DNA from: Promicromonospora iranensis
GTDB lineage: Bacteria > Actinomycetota > Actinomycetes > Actinomycetales > Cellulomonadaceae
NCBI RefSeq assembly: GCF_028994775.1
Contig: NZ_JAJQMN010000001.1
Location: 533,193 to 597,192, forward strand
Length of the DNA: 64,000 nucleotides
Reading direction: 5' to 3'
Of the stretch, positions 37,574-45,556 are shown one piece after another. The position numbers and the translations under genes were made by a program. The notes under the pieces were generated by a model that had not been told where the DNA came from, ran no database searches, and saw only the letters and a list, made by a program, of their open reading frames with translations. Each line of letters opens with the position of its first letter. The first letter of the stretch is position 1.

Positions 37574-40500
37574 AACACCCGCTCCGTCACGGCCCGCGCC
37601 CGCCGGGCGAGGCGCAGGTACAGCTCCTCCAGCTCCGGGCCCGTGCCGACGTCGCCGAGCAGGCGCGCCAACCCGGTCAGGGCGTGGCTGTCGTGCGGCA
37701 GCATGTCGACGCCCTGACCGGTGGTACGGCCCGACCACAGGACGATCGCCGAGCGCAACCGCGACGCGAGTCGCCACGCCTCCAGCAGGACCTCGGCGTC
37801 GTCGGCGGTCAGCAGGTCGGCCTCCCGGGCCGCCTTCAGCGCCGCGACCGTGCCGGTCGTCCGCAGGCCGGGCACCTCGAACGCGTGCTGCAGCTGCAGC
37901 AGCTGGACCGTCCACTCGACGTCCGACACGCCTCCGCGTCCCAGCTTGAGATGCCGCGCCGGGTCCGCGCCGCGGGGCAGCCGCTCCGACTCCACACGTG
38001 CCTTGATGCGCCGCACCTCGCGCAGGACCGCCGCGTCGGGGCCACCCTCCGGGTAGCGCAGCGGGTCGATCAGCGCCGTGAAGCGTGCGCCCAGCGACGA
38101 GCCACCCTCCGCGCCGGGCCCCAGGTCGAGCTCCTGGCCGACGTCGAGCACGCCGCCACCGGCGCCCTCCGCACCACCAGCCCCACCGGCACCACCACCC
38201 GCACCAGCACCGACCGCCCCGCCGTCCAGCGACGCCGCGACCGCGCCCTCCTCCGGGCCGCCTGCCGCGACGACGCTCAGCGTCCCGGAGAGCGCACGCG
38301 CCCGCAGGAGCGCCTGTGCCTCCCAGGGTGAGGACCAGCGGCTGTAGTACTTCACGTAGGACTCGAAGGACCGCACCAGGGGCCCGTTGCGGCCCTCGGG
38401 CCGCAGGTCCGCGTCCACGGGCAGGCTGGGCTCGGGTCCGACGGCGGAGAGGATGCGCCGCAGGTCCTTCGCCACGGCCAGGGCGTAGTCGTTGGCCTCC
38501 TTGTCGGGCGCGCCACCCACCGCCTCGTACACGAACATCACGTCGGCGTCCGAGCCGTACCCCAGCTCCTGACCGCCGAGCCGACCCATCGCGACGATGA
38601 GCAACCGGGCGGGCTCGTCGCCGCGCGCGACCCCGCGCTCGGCGCGGGCCTCGTGCTCGGCGATGCGCAGCCCGCCCGCCAGGACGACGTCGGCGGCATC
38701 CGAGATGGCCTTGGCGGCGGAGACCGGGCCCAGCGCCCCCAACACCTCGGCGACACCGGTGCGGGCCAGCTCGCGCCGTCGCAGCGCACGGAGCGCGATG
38801 GTGGCGCCCTCCACCTCCTGCGCCCGCCCGAGCAGGGCGTCGGCCTCCGCCGCCAGCCGGCGGACCCCGCGGGGCGCCAGCGACTCGGACTCCGCGAGCC
38901 AGCGCACGGACTCCGGGGACCGCCCGATCGCGTCCGCGAGGTAGCGCGACGAGGACAGCACCTGCGCCAGGCGCGATGCCGCCTCGGCGGAGTCGCGCAG
39001 CAGCCTGAGGTACCAGTGGGTCGAGCCCAGGGTGTCCGACAGCTTCCGGAACGCGAGCAGGCCCTCGTCCGGGTCGGCGCCCTCGGCGAACCAGCCCAGC
39101 AGCACCGGCAGCAGCTGACGCTGGATCGCCGCACGCCGCGAGACGCCGTCGGTCAGGGCCTGGACGTGCCGCATCGCGCCGGCCGGGTCCCGGTAGCCGA
39201 TCGCGGCGAACCGGGCCATCGCGGCCTTGGGGGCCAGCGATGCCTCGCCCGTCGACAGCAGCGCCGTCGCCGGCAGGAGCGGGCGATAGTAGACGGCCTC
39301 GTGCAGGTCGCGGACCTCGCGCCGCACCGAACGCCACGTCTTGACGAGGTCGTCGGCGCCGCCCTGACCCAGCCCGCGCGCGATGCGCCGCAGCTCGGCC
39401 TCGGCGGTCGGCATGAGGTGGGTACGACGCAGCCGGAACAGCTGGATCCGGTGCTCCAGGGCCCGCAGGAACCGGTAGCACTCCCCCATCCGGTTGGCGT
39501 GGTCGCGTCCGACGTAGCCACCGCGGGACAGCGCCGTCAGGGCGTCGAGGGTGGTCCGCGACCGGATGCCCTCGTCCGCGCGCCCGTGCACGAGCTGCAG
39601 CAGCTGGACGGTGAACTCCACGTCGCGTAGGCCGCCCTTGCCGAGCTTGATCTGGCGGTCGGCCTCGGCCACGGGCACGTTGTCCTCGACGCGCTTGCGC
39701 ATCGCGCGGGCGTCCTCCACGAAGTTGGGCCGCTCCACGGCCTGCCACACCAGGGGCCCGACGGCGGCCACGTACTCCTCGCCCAGCGCCAGGTCGCCGG
39801 CGACGGGACGCGCCTTGAGCAGCGCCTGGAACTCCCACGTCACGGCCCACCGCTCGTAGTACGCGGCGTGGCTGGCCAGCGTGCGCACGAGCGGCCCCTG
39901 CTTGCCCTCCGGGCGCAGCGCGGCGTCGACCTGCCACAGCGCCGGCTCCGCGGACGGGCCGGAGCACACCTGCGCGAGCCGGCCCGCGAGCCGGGCGGCG
40001 ACCCGCAGGGCGTGGTCCTCGTCGCACGCCGGTGTGCCGTCGGGCAGGAGCCCGGGCTCGGCGACGTAGATGACGTCGACGTCCGAGATGTAGTTCAGCT
40101 CCCGGCCACCGGTCTTGCCCATGCCCAGCACCGCCAGGCGCACGCCGGCGGCGTGGTCGTCCTCGTCGGCGCGTGCGATCGCCAGCGCGCCCTCCAGTGC
40201 GGCCGCCGCCAGGTCGGCGAGCGCTGCCGCGACCGCCGGCAGCACCGCCGTGGGATCCGGCGCGGTCACGTCGGTGGCCGCGATCCGCAGCAGCCGCGCG
40301 CGGTACGCCCGGCGCAGCCTGTCGGTGTAGGACTGCGTCCCGTCCTCGGCGGCCGCGCCCTGGCCGGCCGGCCCGTGGGTTCCCGCGACCGGGGCGTCCG
40401 CCTCGGGGTCCGCGTCGACGGCGCGCAGCAGCTCGGCGCGCACGATCTCGGCCGGTACGTCGGTGCCCGGCGCGCGGTCACAGATCAGGTCCAGGAGTGC

Positions 40501-40935
40501 GGGGTGGCGCACCAGCTCGTCGCCGAGGGCGGAGGACGAGCCCAGCACGCGCAGCAGCCGGTCGCGTGCGGACGGGCGGGGAGCCGCGTCGTCGTCCGCG
40601 TCGGCGCGGGACCCGGCCGGTTCTCCTCCGGAGACGGCGAGGACCGGGCGCAGGCGGTCCGGGGCCGCGGCCGCGAGGCGGACAAGCTGCAGCAGCGCGA
40701 GGTCGGGGTCCGCGACGGCGGCGAGCGAGCGCAGCAGCGCCGCGTCAGCGGGCGCCAGCTCGACAGCGCCTCGGTCGGGCCCGGCCGTGTGGTCCACGCT
40801 CCGGATGCCCTTCGGCCTGCTGTCCAGGACCGACACCAGGTCGGGGTCCTGCCACAGCGAGGCCGACCGGGTGAGGTCGGCGAACCCGGCCCGGATCAGG
40901 TGGGTCGTGAGGGTCTCGGGTCGGCGGCTCTGCAC
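37558..40935 (-). CDS. glnE: Glutamine synthetase adenylyltransferase/deadenylase
   Basis: Bifunctional regulator that adds AMP to, and removes it from, GlnA Tyr402. 1125 residues with two nucleotidyltransferase domains: the N-terminal half has GMGKTGGRELNYISDVDVIYV, and the C-terminal half has MGRLGGQELGYGSDADVMFV. Each is followed by a GlnE helical domain. A Gly/Ala-rich insert of about 50 residues interrupts the C-terminal domain after LRARALSGTLSV. It lies upstream of nothing else on its strand; glnA2 is behind it. Confidence 0.96.
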   Translation of the reverse strand: MQSRRPETLTTHLIRAGFADLTRSASLWQDPDLVSVLDSRPKGIRSVDHTAGPDRGAVELAPADAALLRSLAAVADPDLALLQLVRLAAAAPDRLRPVLAVSGGEPAGSRADADDDAAPRPSARDRLLRVLGSSSALGDELVRHPALLDLICDRAPGTDVPAEIVRAELLRAVDADPEADAPVAGTHGPAGQGAAAEDGTQSYTDRLRRAYRARLLRIAATDVTAPDPTAVLPAVAAALADLAAAALEGALAIARADEDDHAAGVRLAVLGMGKTGGRELNYISDVDVIYVAEPGLLPDGTPACDEDHALRVAARLAGRLAQVCSGPSAEPALWQVDAALRPEGKQGPLVRTLASHAAYYERWAVTWEFQALLKARPVAGDLALGEEYVAAVGPLVWQAVERPNFVEDARAMRKRVEDNVPVAEADRQIKLGKGGLRDVEFTVQLLQLVHGRADEGIRSRTTLDALTALSRGGYVGRDHANRMGECYRFLRALEHRIQLFRLRRTHLMPTAEAELRRIARGLGQGGADDLVKTWRSVRREVRDLHEAVYYRPLLPATALLSTGEASLAPKAAMARFAAIGYRDPAGAMRHVQALTDGVSRRAAIQRQLLPVLLGWFAEGADPDEGLLAFRKLSDTLGSTHWYLRLLRDSAEAASRLAQVLSSSRYLADAIGRSPESVRWLAESESLAPRGVRRLAAEADALLGRAQEVEGATIALRALRRRELARTGVAEVLGALGPVSAAKAISDAADVVLAGGLRIAEHEARAERGVARGDEPARLLIVAMGRLGGQELGYGSDADVMFVYEAVGGAPDKEANDYALAVAKDLRRILSAVGPEPSLPVDADLRPEGRNGPLVRSFESYVKYYSRWSSPWEAQALLRARALSGTLSVVAAGGPEEGAVAASLDGGAVGAGAGGGAGGAGGAEGAGGGVLDVGQELDLGPGAEGGSSLGARFTALIDPLRYPEGGPDAAVLREVRRIKARVESERLPRGADPARHLKLGRGGVSDVEWTVQLLQLQHAFEVPGLRTTGTVAALKAAREADLLTADDAEVLLEAWRLASRLRSAIVLWSGRTTGQGVDMLPHDSHALTGLARLLGDVGTGPELEELYLRLARRARAVTERVFYGAE

Positions 40936-40992
40936 CCCCTGACCCTACGACGGGAGCACGGCGCGCAGCACCCCCCGGCAGGAACGTCGGAC

Positions 40993-41034
40993 GAGCGGCT
41001 CGGGACCCCGCTCGCAGGGGGTCTCGAGCCGCTC
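40993..41034 (-). terminator. Hairpin terminator after glnA2
   Basis: 17-bp arms GAGCGGCTCGGGACCCC / GGGGTCTCGAGCCGCTC (one mismatch) with an 8-nt loop, between the glnA2 stop and the glnE start. Confidence 0.7.
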
Positions 41035-41048
41035 GGCCTACGGCGCCG

Positions 41049-42383
41049 TCAGAGCTGCAGGAACCGCTTGATCTCGAACGGCGTGACCTGCGCGCTGTAC
41101 GCCTCCCACTCCTCGCGCTTGTTGCGCAGGAAGTAGTCGAAGACATGCTCACCGAGGGTCTCGGCCACGAGCTCGGACTTCTCCATGAACTGGATGGCCT
41201 CGTCGAGGTCGCGCGGCAGAGGTGCGATACCCAGAGCGCGACGCTCGGCGGCCGTGAGCTCCCAGACGTCGTCCTCCGTGTGGTCCAGGAGGTCGTAGCC
41301 CTCCTCGATGCCCTTGAGACCTGCGGCCAGGAGCACCGCGAACGCGAGGTAGGGATTCGCGGCCGAGTCCAGCGCGCGGTACTCGATCCGCGCCGAGTTG
41401 CCCTTGCCCGGCTTGTACATCGGCACCCGGACCAGCGCGGACCGGTTGTTGTGGCCCCAGCTCACGTAGCTCGGGGCCTCCTGCCCGCCCCAGAGCCGCT
41501 TGTAGCTGTTGACGTACTGGTTGGTGACGGCGGTGATCTCGCCCGCGTGCACCATGAGGCCTGCGATGAACTGGCGCGCCGTCTTCGACAGCTCGAACTG
41601 GGCGCCCGGCTCGTGGAAGGCGTTGCGGTCGTCCTCGAACAGCGACACGTGCGTGTGCATGCCGGAGCCCGGCTGGTCGGCCAGCGGCTTGGGCATGAAG
41701 GACGCGAAGACGCCCTGCTCCAGCGCCACCTCCTTGACGACCGTGCGGAACGTCATGAGGTTGTCGGCGGTGGTCAGTGCGTCGGCGTAGCGCAGGTCGA
41801 TCTCGTTCTGCCCCGGGCCGGCCTCGTGGTGGGAGAACTCGACCGAGATACCCATGGACTCGAGCATCGTGATCGCGGCGCGGCGGAAGTCGTGCGTCGA
41901 CCCCCGTGCCAGGTGATCGAAGTACCCGCCCTGGTCGACCGGCTCCAGCGTCGAGTCGGCCTTGGTCAGCTGGTTGAAGAGGTAGAACTCGACCTCGGGG
42001 TGCGTGTAGAACGTGAACCCGCGGTCGCTCGCCTTGGCGAGGGTGCGCTTGAGGACGTTGCGGGAGTCCGCGAGCGAGGGCTCCCCGTCGGGCGTCAGGA
42101 TGTCGCAGAACATCCGGCCCGTACCGTGCCGCTCACCCCTCCACGGAAGCACCTGGAAAGTGGTCGGGTCCGGCTTCGCGACCATGTCCGCCTCGAAGAC
42201 CCGGGTGAGCCCCTCGATGGCGCTGCCGTCGAAGCCGATGCCCTCGCTGAACGCCGACTCCAGCTCTGCGGGCGCCACGGCTACCGACTTCAGCACACCG
42301 AGCACGTCGGTGAACCAGAGCCGGATGAAGCGGATGTCGCGCTCCTCGACCGTGCGGAGCACGAACTCCTGCTGCCTGTCCAT
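41049..42383 (-). CDS. glnA2: Glutamine synthetase-like protein GlnA2
   Basis: 444-residue type I glutamine synthetase homologue: FDGSAIEGLTRVFEADM, HPEVEFYLF, PGSGMHTHVSLF and SAANPYLAFAVLLAAG. The adenylylation position reads DVWELTAAE, with Trp where GlnA1 has Tyr402, so GlnE should not regulate it. GlnA2 of other actinobacteria is dispensable for glutamine synthesis and some GlnA-like paralogues act on polyamines; which applies here is unknown. ATG 42383 chosen; GTG 42398 also fits. Confidence 0.92.
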   Translation of the reverse strand: MDRQQEFVLRTVEERDIRFIRLWFTDVLGVLKSVAVAPAELESAFSEGIGFDGSAIEGLTRVFEADMVAKPDPTTFQVLPWRGERHGTGRMFCDILTPDGEPSLADSRNVLKRTLAKASDRGFTFYTHPEVEFYLFNQLTKADSTLEPVDQGGYFDHLARGSTHDFRRAAITMLESMGISVEFSHHEAGPGQNEIDLRYADALTTADNLMTFRTVVKEVALEQGVFASFMPKPLADQPGSGMHTHVSLFEDDRNAFHEPGAQFELSKTARQFIAGLMVHAGEITAVTNQYVNSYKRLWGGQEAPSYVSWGHNNRSALVRVPMYKPGKGNSARIEYRALDSAANPYLAFAVLLAAGLKGIEEGYDLLDHTEDDVWELTAAERRALGIAPLPRDLDEAIQFMEKSELVAETLGEHVFDYFLRNKREEWEAYSAQVTPFEIKRFLQL

Positions 42384-42402
42384 GGGCCCATCTTGCACTA
42401 AA

Positions 42403-42413
42403 CCTGTTACAGG
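42403..42413. promoter_or_regulatory. Palindrome between glnA2 and panB
   Basis: CCTGTTACAGG, a perfect 11-bp palindrome about 20 bases before the glnA2 start. It contains GTAAC on the minus strand, half of a GlnR box, but a full box is not seen. Confidence 0.3.
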
Positions 42414-42487
42414 CGCGTGTACCGGGCATGGACGACCGGCCGTAGGCTTTCCTGCGGCACCGACGCCGCCCGAACCACAGGAGGACC

Positions 42488-43318
42488 ATGTCCGCCCACA
42501 CGTCGCCCACTCAGGGTCCCAAGAGGGTCCGCGTGCACCACCTGGCGGAGGCCAAGGCCCGGGGTGAGAAGCTCGCGATGCTCACCGCGTACGACGCCGT
42601 GACGGCGGCGATCTTCGACGCTGCGGGCATGGACATCCTGCTCGTGGGTGACTCCATCGGGAACGTCATGCACGGCCACGCCACCACCATCCCGGTGACC
42701 GTCGACGACATGATCCCCGCCGCCCGCGCCGTCGCGCGGGCCACGAAGCGCGCCTTCGTGGTGATCGACCTGCCGTTCGGCTCCTACGAGGCCGGCCCGC
42801 AGCAGGCGCTCGAGACGGCTGTGCGGATCTTCAAGGAGACCGGCGCCGACGCGGTCAAGCTCGAGGGCGGCGTCCGCTCGGCACCGCAGATCCGCGCCCT
42901 GACCGACGCCGGCATCCCCGTTGTCGCGCACCTCGGATACACGCCGCAGTCGGAGAACCTGCTCGGCGGACCGCGCGTGCAGGGCCGCGGCGACTCCGCG
43001 GTGGAGAACCTCGCGGCCGACGCGCAGGCGGTCGAGGAGGCCGGCGCCGTCGCCGTCGTCCTGGAGATGGTGCCCGTCGACGTCGCCGCGCGGATCACCG
43101 AGATCGTGCGCATCCCGACCATCGGCATCGGGGCAGGGCCGCACTGCGACGGCCAGGTCCTCGTGTGGACGGACATGGCGGGCATGACCAGCTGGTCGCC
43201 ACGCTTCGCCCGGCGCTACGCCGAGCTCGGCGCGGCGCTGCAGCAGGCCGCGGAGGACTACGTCTCCGAGGTCAAGGACTCGTCGTTCCCGGACGCGGAG
43301 CACTCGTTCGACAAGTAG
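42488..43318 (+). CDS. panB: Ketopantoate hydroxymethyltransferase
   Basis: First step of pantothenate/CoA synthesis: 2-oxoisovalerate plus methylene-THF to ketopantoate. 276 residues with MLTAYDAVTAAIFDAAGMDILLVGDS (metal Asp), VKLEGG, VAHLGYTPQ, and the catalytic Glu in VLEMVP. AGGAGGACC precedes the ATG; TAGGCT (42444-42449) may be its -10. No panC or panD adjoins it. Confidence 0.96.
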   Translation: MSAHTSPTQGPKRVRVHHLAEAKARGEKLAMLTAYDAVTAAIFDAAGMDILLVGDSIGNVMHGHATTIPVTVDDMIPAARAVARATKRAFVVIDLPFGSYEAGPQQALETAVRIFKETGADAVKLEGGVRSAPQIRALTDAGIPVVAHLGYTPQSENLLGGPRVQGRGDSAVENLAADAQAVEEAGAVAVVLEMVPVDVAARITEIVRIPTIGIGAGPHCDGQVLVWTDMAGMTSWSPRFARRYAELGAALQQAAEDYVSEVKDSSFPDAEHSFDK

Positions 43319-43333
43319 GCACCGGGCAGCCGG

Positions 43334-43519
43334 CTACTTGTCGCGCCACTCCTTGTCCTCCTGCTCCCAGGACTCGTGGCGCGCCTTCGCGTTCTCCAGG
43401 GCCTGCTGAGCCTCGGCGCGAGTGCCGTACGGGCCCATCAGGTGGGTCCAGGACGAACGGCGCCCCTCCTCGACCTCACCCGTCTCGGTGTTGTACCAGT
43501 ACTGCTCCTCAGTGGTCAT
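43334..43519 (-). CDS. SPOR-domain miniprotein
   Basis: 61 residues: EEQYWYNTETGEVEEGRRSS, then WTHLMGPYGTRAEAQQALENA, the SPOR-like repeat. Similar small cytoplasmic proteins are widespread in Micrococcales; role unknown. Convergent with panB, divergent from ppgK. Confidence 0.82.
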   Translation of the reverse strand: MTTEEQYWYNTETGEVEEGRRSSWTHLMGPYGTRAEAQQALENAKARHESWEQEDKEWRDK

Positions 43520-43533
43520 GAGACGATCCTGAC

Positions 43534-44280
43534 ATGACTGACCTGGCGTTCGGCATAGACATCGGAGGTTCGGGGATCAAGGGCGCACCCGTCGACCTCG
43601 TGGCCGGCGAGTACGCGGACAAGCGGACCCGCATCCCGACTCCCCGACCGTCCACCCCGCAGGCGGTGGCAGACGTGCTCGCCCAGCTCGTCGACAGCTA
43701 CCACCTGGCCGACGACGTACCCATCGGCGTCGCGTTCCCCGCACCGATGCAGCACGGCGTCGTACGCTCCATGGCGAACCTCGACCAGTCGTGGACGGGG
43801 GTGGACCTGCCGGCGCTCGTGCGGCGCGCGACCGGCCGCCACGCCGTCGCGGTGAACGACGCCGACGCCGCGGGCGTGGGCGAGGTGCGCTACGGAGCGG
43901 CCCGCGACGTCGACGGTGTGGTGCTGGTGGCGACCCTGGGCACGGGGATCGGCTCGGCGCTGGTCGTCGACGGCGTCCTGGTGCCGAACACGGAGCTGGG
44001 GCACCTCGAGATCGACGGCCACGACGCCGAGTCGCGCGCCGCCGACTCCGCGCGCGAGCGGGAGGACCTGTCCTGGGACGAGTGGGCCGAGCGCCTGCAG
44101 CGCTACTTCGGTGTCGTGGAAGATCTGCTGTCCCCCGACCTCATCGTCGTGGGTGGTGGAGTGAGCAAGCACCACGAGAAATATCTGCCGCACCTGCACC
44201 TGCGTGCGCCGATCGTCCCGGCCCAGCTGCGGAACGCGGCGGGGATCGTGGGAGCCGCGGCGCTGGCCGCCGGGCGCTGA
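43534..44280 (+). CDS. ppgK: Polyphosphate glucokinase
   Basis: ROK-fold kinase of 248 residues phosphorylating glucose with polyphosphate (and ATP in some). FGIDIGGSGIKG phosphate loop, VNDADAAGVGEVRYGA (catalytic Asp), and LVATLGTGIGSAL typical of PPGK. The divergent SPOR gene begins 14 bp away, so the promoter must be very compact and the transcript nearly leaderless. Confidence 0.94.
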   Translation: MTDLAFGIDIGGSGIKGAPVDLVAGEYADKRTRIPTPRPSTPQAVADVLAQLVDSYHLADDVPIGVAFPAPMQHGVVRSMANLDQSWTGVDLPALVRRATGRHAVAVNDADAAGVGEVRYGAARDVDGVVLVATLGTGIGSALVVDGVLVPNTELGHLEIDGHDAESRAADSAREREDLSWDEWAERLQRYFGVVEDLLSPDLIVVGGGVSKHHEKYLPHLHLRAPIVPAQLRNAAGIVGAAALAAGR

Positions 44281-44299
44281 GCCGACATCTGTACCAGTG

Positions 44300-44321
44300 C
44301 GCCCGGCCTCCGGGCCGGGCG
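44300..44321. terminator. Hairpin between ppgK and the STAS gene
   Basis: CGCCCGGCC / GGCCGGGCG with loop TCCG between convergent genes. Confidence 0.65.
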
Positions 44322-44344
44322 TGGTCGTCGCCGGCGGAGCCGGG

Positions 44345-44713
44345 TCAGGCCTCCCGCGCCACGGCGGGCTGAGCCGGCTGGGCGAACAGCACGTCGACGC
44401 CGAGCATCTCGATGACGCTCCGCACCACCGGCGGCGGCTCGGGAAGGGTGACCGTCAGGCCCTCCTGCGTTCCGTAGGTGTACATCTGCATGAGGAACGC
44501 GACGCCCGTCGAGTCCATGAACGTCACCCTGGAGGTGTCGATCACGACCGACTTGGCCCTCTCGAGGGCATTGGCTATCGCAGCACTCGACTCGCCTCGC
44601 AGGGAGACATCGATCTCTCCCCACATACTCACGACACTCGTACGGGACTGTTCTTCGAACATGATCCCGCCCGTGCGCCCCCTGTTATCGAATTCCGTGT
44701 TGCTCACTTGCAT
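44345..44713 (-). CDS. STAS-domain anti-anti-sigma factor
   Basis: 122 residues of the SpoIIAA/RsbV family. VSMWGEIDVSLRGESSAAI and VVIDTSRVTFMDSTGVAFLM contain the DS motif whose Ser68 is normally phosphorylated by an anti-sigma kinase. No RsbW-like kinase or sigma factor is adjacent. The low-GC stretch upstream probably holds its promoter. Confidence 0.9.
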   Translation of the reverse strand: MQVSNTEFDNRGRTGGIMFEEQSRTSVVSMWGEIDVSLRGESSAAIANALERAKSVVIDTSRVTFMDSTGVAFLMQMYTYGTQEGLTVTLPEPPPVVRSVIEMLGVDVLFAQPAQPAVAREA

Positions 44714-44981
44714 CGCCCCTGTTCATTGCTCCCCGACATGGCCGCCGGAACGGGTCGCCCGACCCCCCGGGCGACTCTGGGAGATTGCAACGCCTTCGTC
44801 GCGATCACGGGAAGCCTACATCCGTGAAGATCGCAAGTGGAACAGCCCGCGAGGGTTACATTTCCCCCTCAGGACTGGTATAACCCACCTTTTCTCCGGC
44901 CAAACCGGAACATTCCTCCCGGGCAGACCGGACATATGGCCGCCGAGTTGGACAATCGTCCAAGAAAAAGATTCACAAGAT
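44714..44981. other. Lower-GC noncoding region
   Basis: 268 bases with clearly more A and T than the surroundings (for example CAAGAAAAAGATTCACAAGA). No coding frame looks real. TCCGG-CCAAA-CCGGA near 44895 is a small hairpin. Probably a promoter region for the STAS gene or the residue of an insertion. Confidence 0.4.
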
Positions 44982-45338
44982 TCAATTCTCCGACGATCGG
45001 TTCGGGCCATCCGGCCCTTCTTGCGCCCCCGGATTGCGAACGGTCGGTGCGCTTTCCTTCTCCCATGCGTCGAGCTGCATAGTGAGCGCCTTCGCAAGCT
45101 CGAACACCTGCTGCGGAGGAATACGTACACGCGACACCACCCGACCGGGCACCGTTATCGACGTGACTTCACCCGACTCGGGATCGGAGACCGGGCTCGG
45201 CGGCTGCTTCACGGCGATGAAGTCCAGGATGAACGACGTCGGTGTGTGCCATACGGAGGCGAAGTCGGCCGGTACGCCAGTCTCCATCTCGTCAGGCACG
45301 TCGATCTGGAACTCCTGGGGCAGCTCGTCGGACGACAC
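44982..45338 (-). CDS. DUF3467 domain protein
   Basis: 118 residues starting at GTG 45338, with AGGAG six bases upstream. FQIDVPDEMETGVPADFASVWHTPTSFILDF and VVSRVRIPPQQVFELAKAL match DUF3467, a small family found in bacteria and archaea with unknown role. Divergent from helR. Confidence 0.85.
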   Translation of the reverse strand: MSSDELPQEFQIDVPDEMETGVPADFASVWHTPTSFILDFIAVKQPPSPVSDPESGEVTSITVPGRVVSRVRIPPQQVFELAKALTMQLDAWEKESAPTVRNPGAQEGPDGPNRSSEN

Positions 45339-45502
45339 TGAGGCTCCTCGATTGGCCGGGCGGTTCCCCGACCGTACCGTGGGGCCCCTTGGTGCGACAG
45401 CGGAAACGGACTCCGAGGACATATGTGTCGGGTGCGGCCTCCGCGCCCTCGCATGACCCGCGCACCGTCGAAAAGAGGCCGTCTCAACGCCGTCCACGGC
45501 AC

Positions 45503-45508
45503 TAGACT
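45503..45508 (+). promoter_or_regulatory. -10 element of the helR-like gene
   Basis: TAGACT about 50 bases before the ATG, followed by a leader with GGAGGG. The -35 is weak. Confidence 0.45.
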
Positions 45509-45556
45509 CGCGCGTTCGCCCCACGCGCATCCCAGCGGACTCCTGGAGGGTCACCC

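Noticed and set aside
36584..40027. 1147-codon open frame on the minus strand
   Set aside because: Overlaps glnE in another frame and is antisense to the LysR gene; Arg/Gly/Ala-rich without family features.
45339..45556. Rifamycin-associated element before the helR-like gene
   Set aside because: No convincing inverted repeat of that type; GGGGCCCC near 45380 is only a simple GC palindrome.
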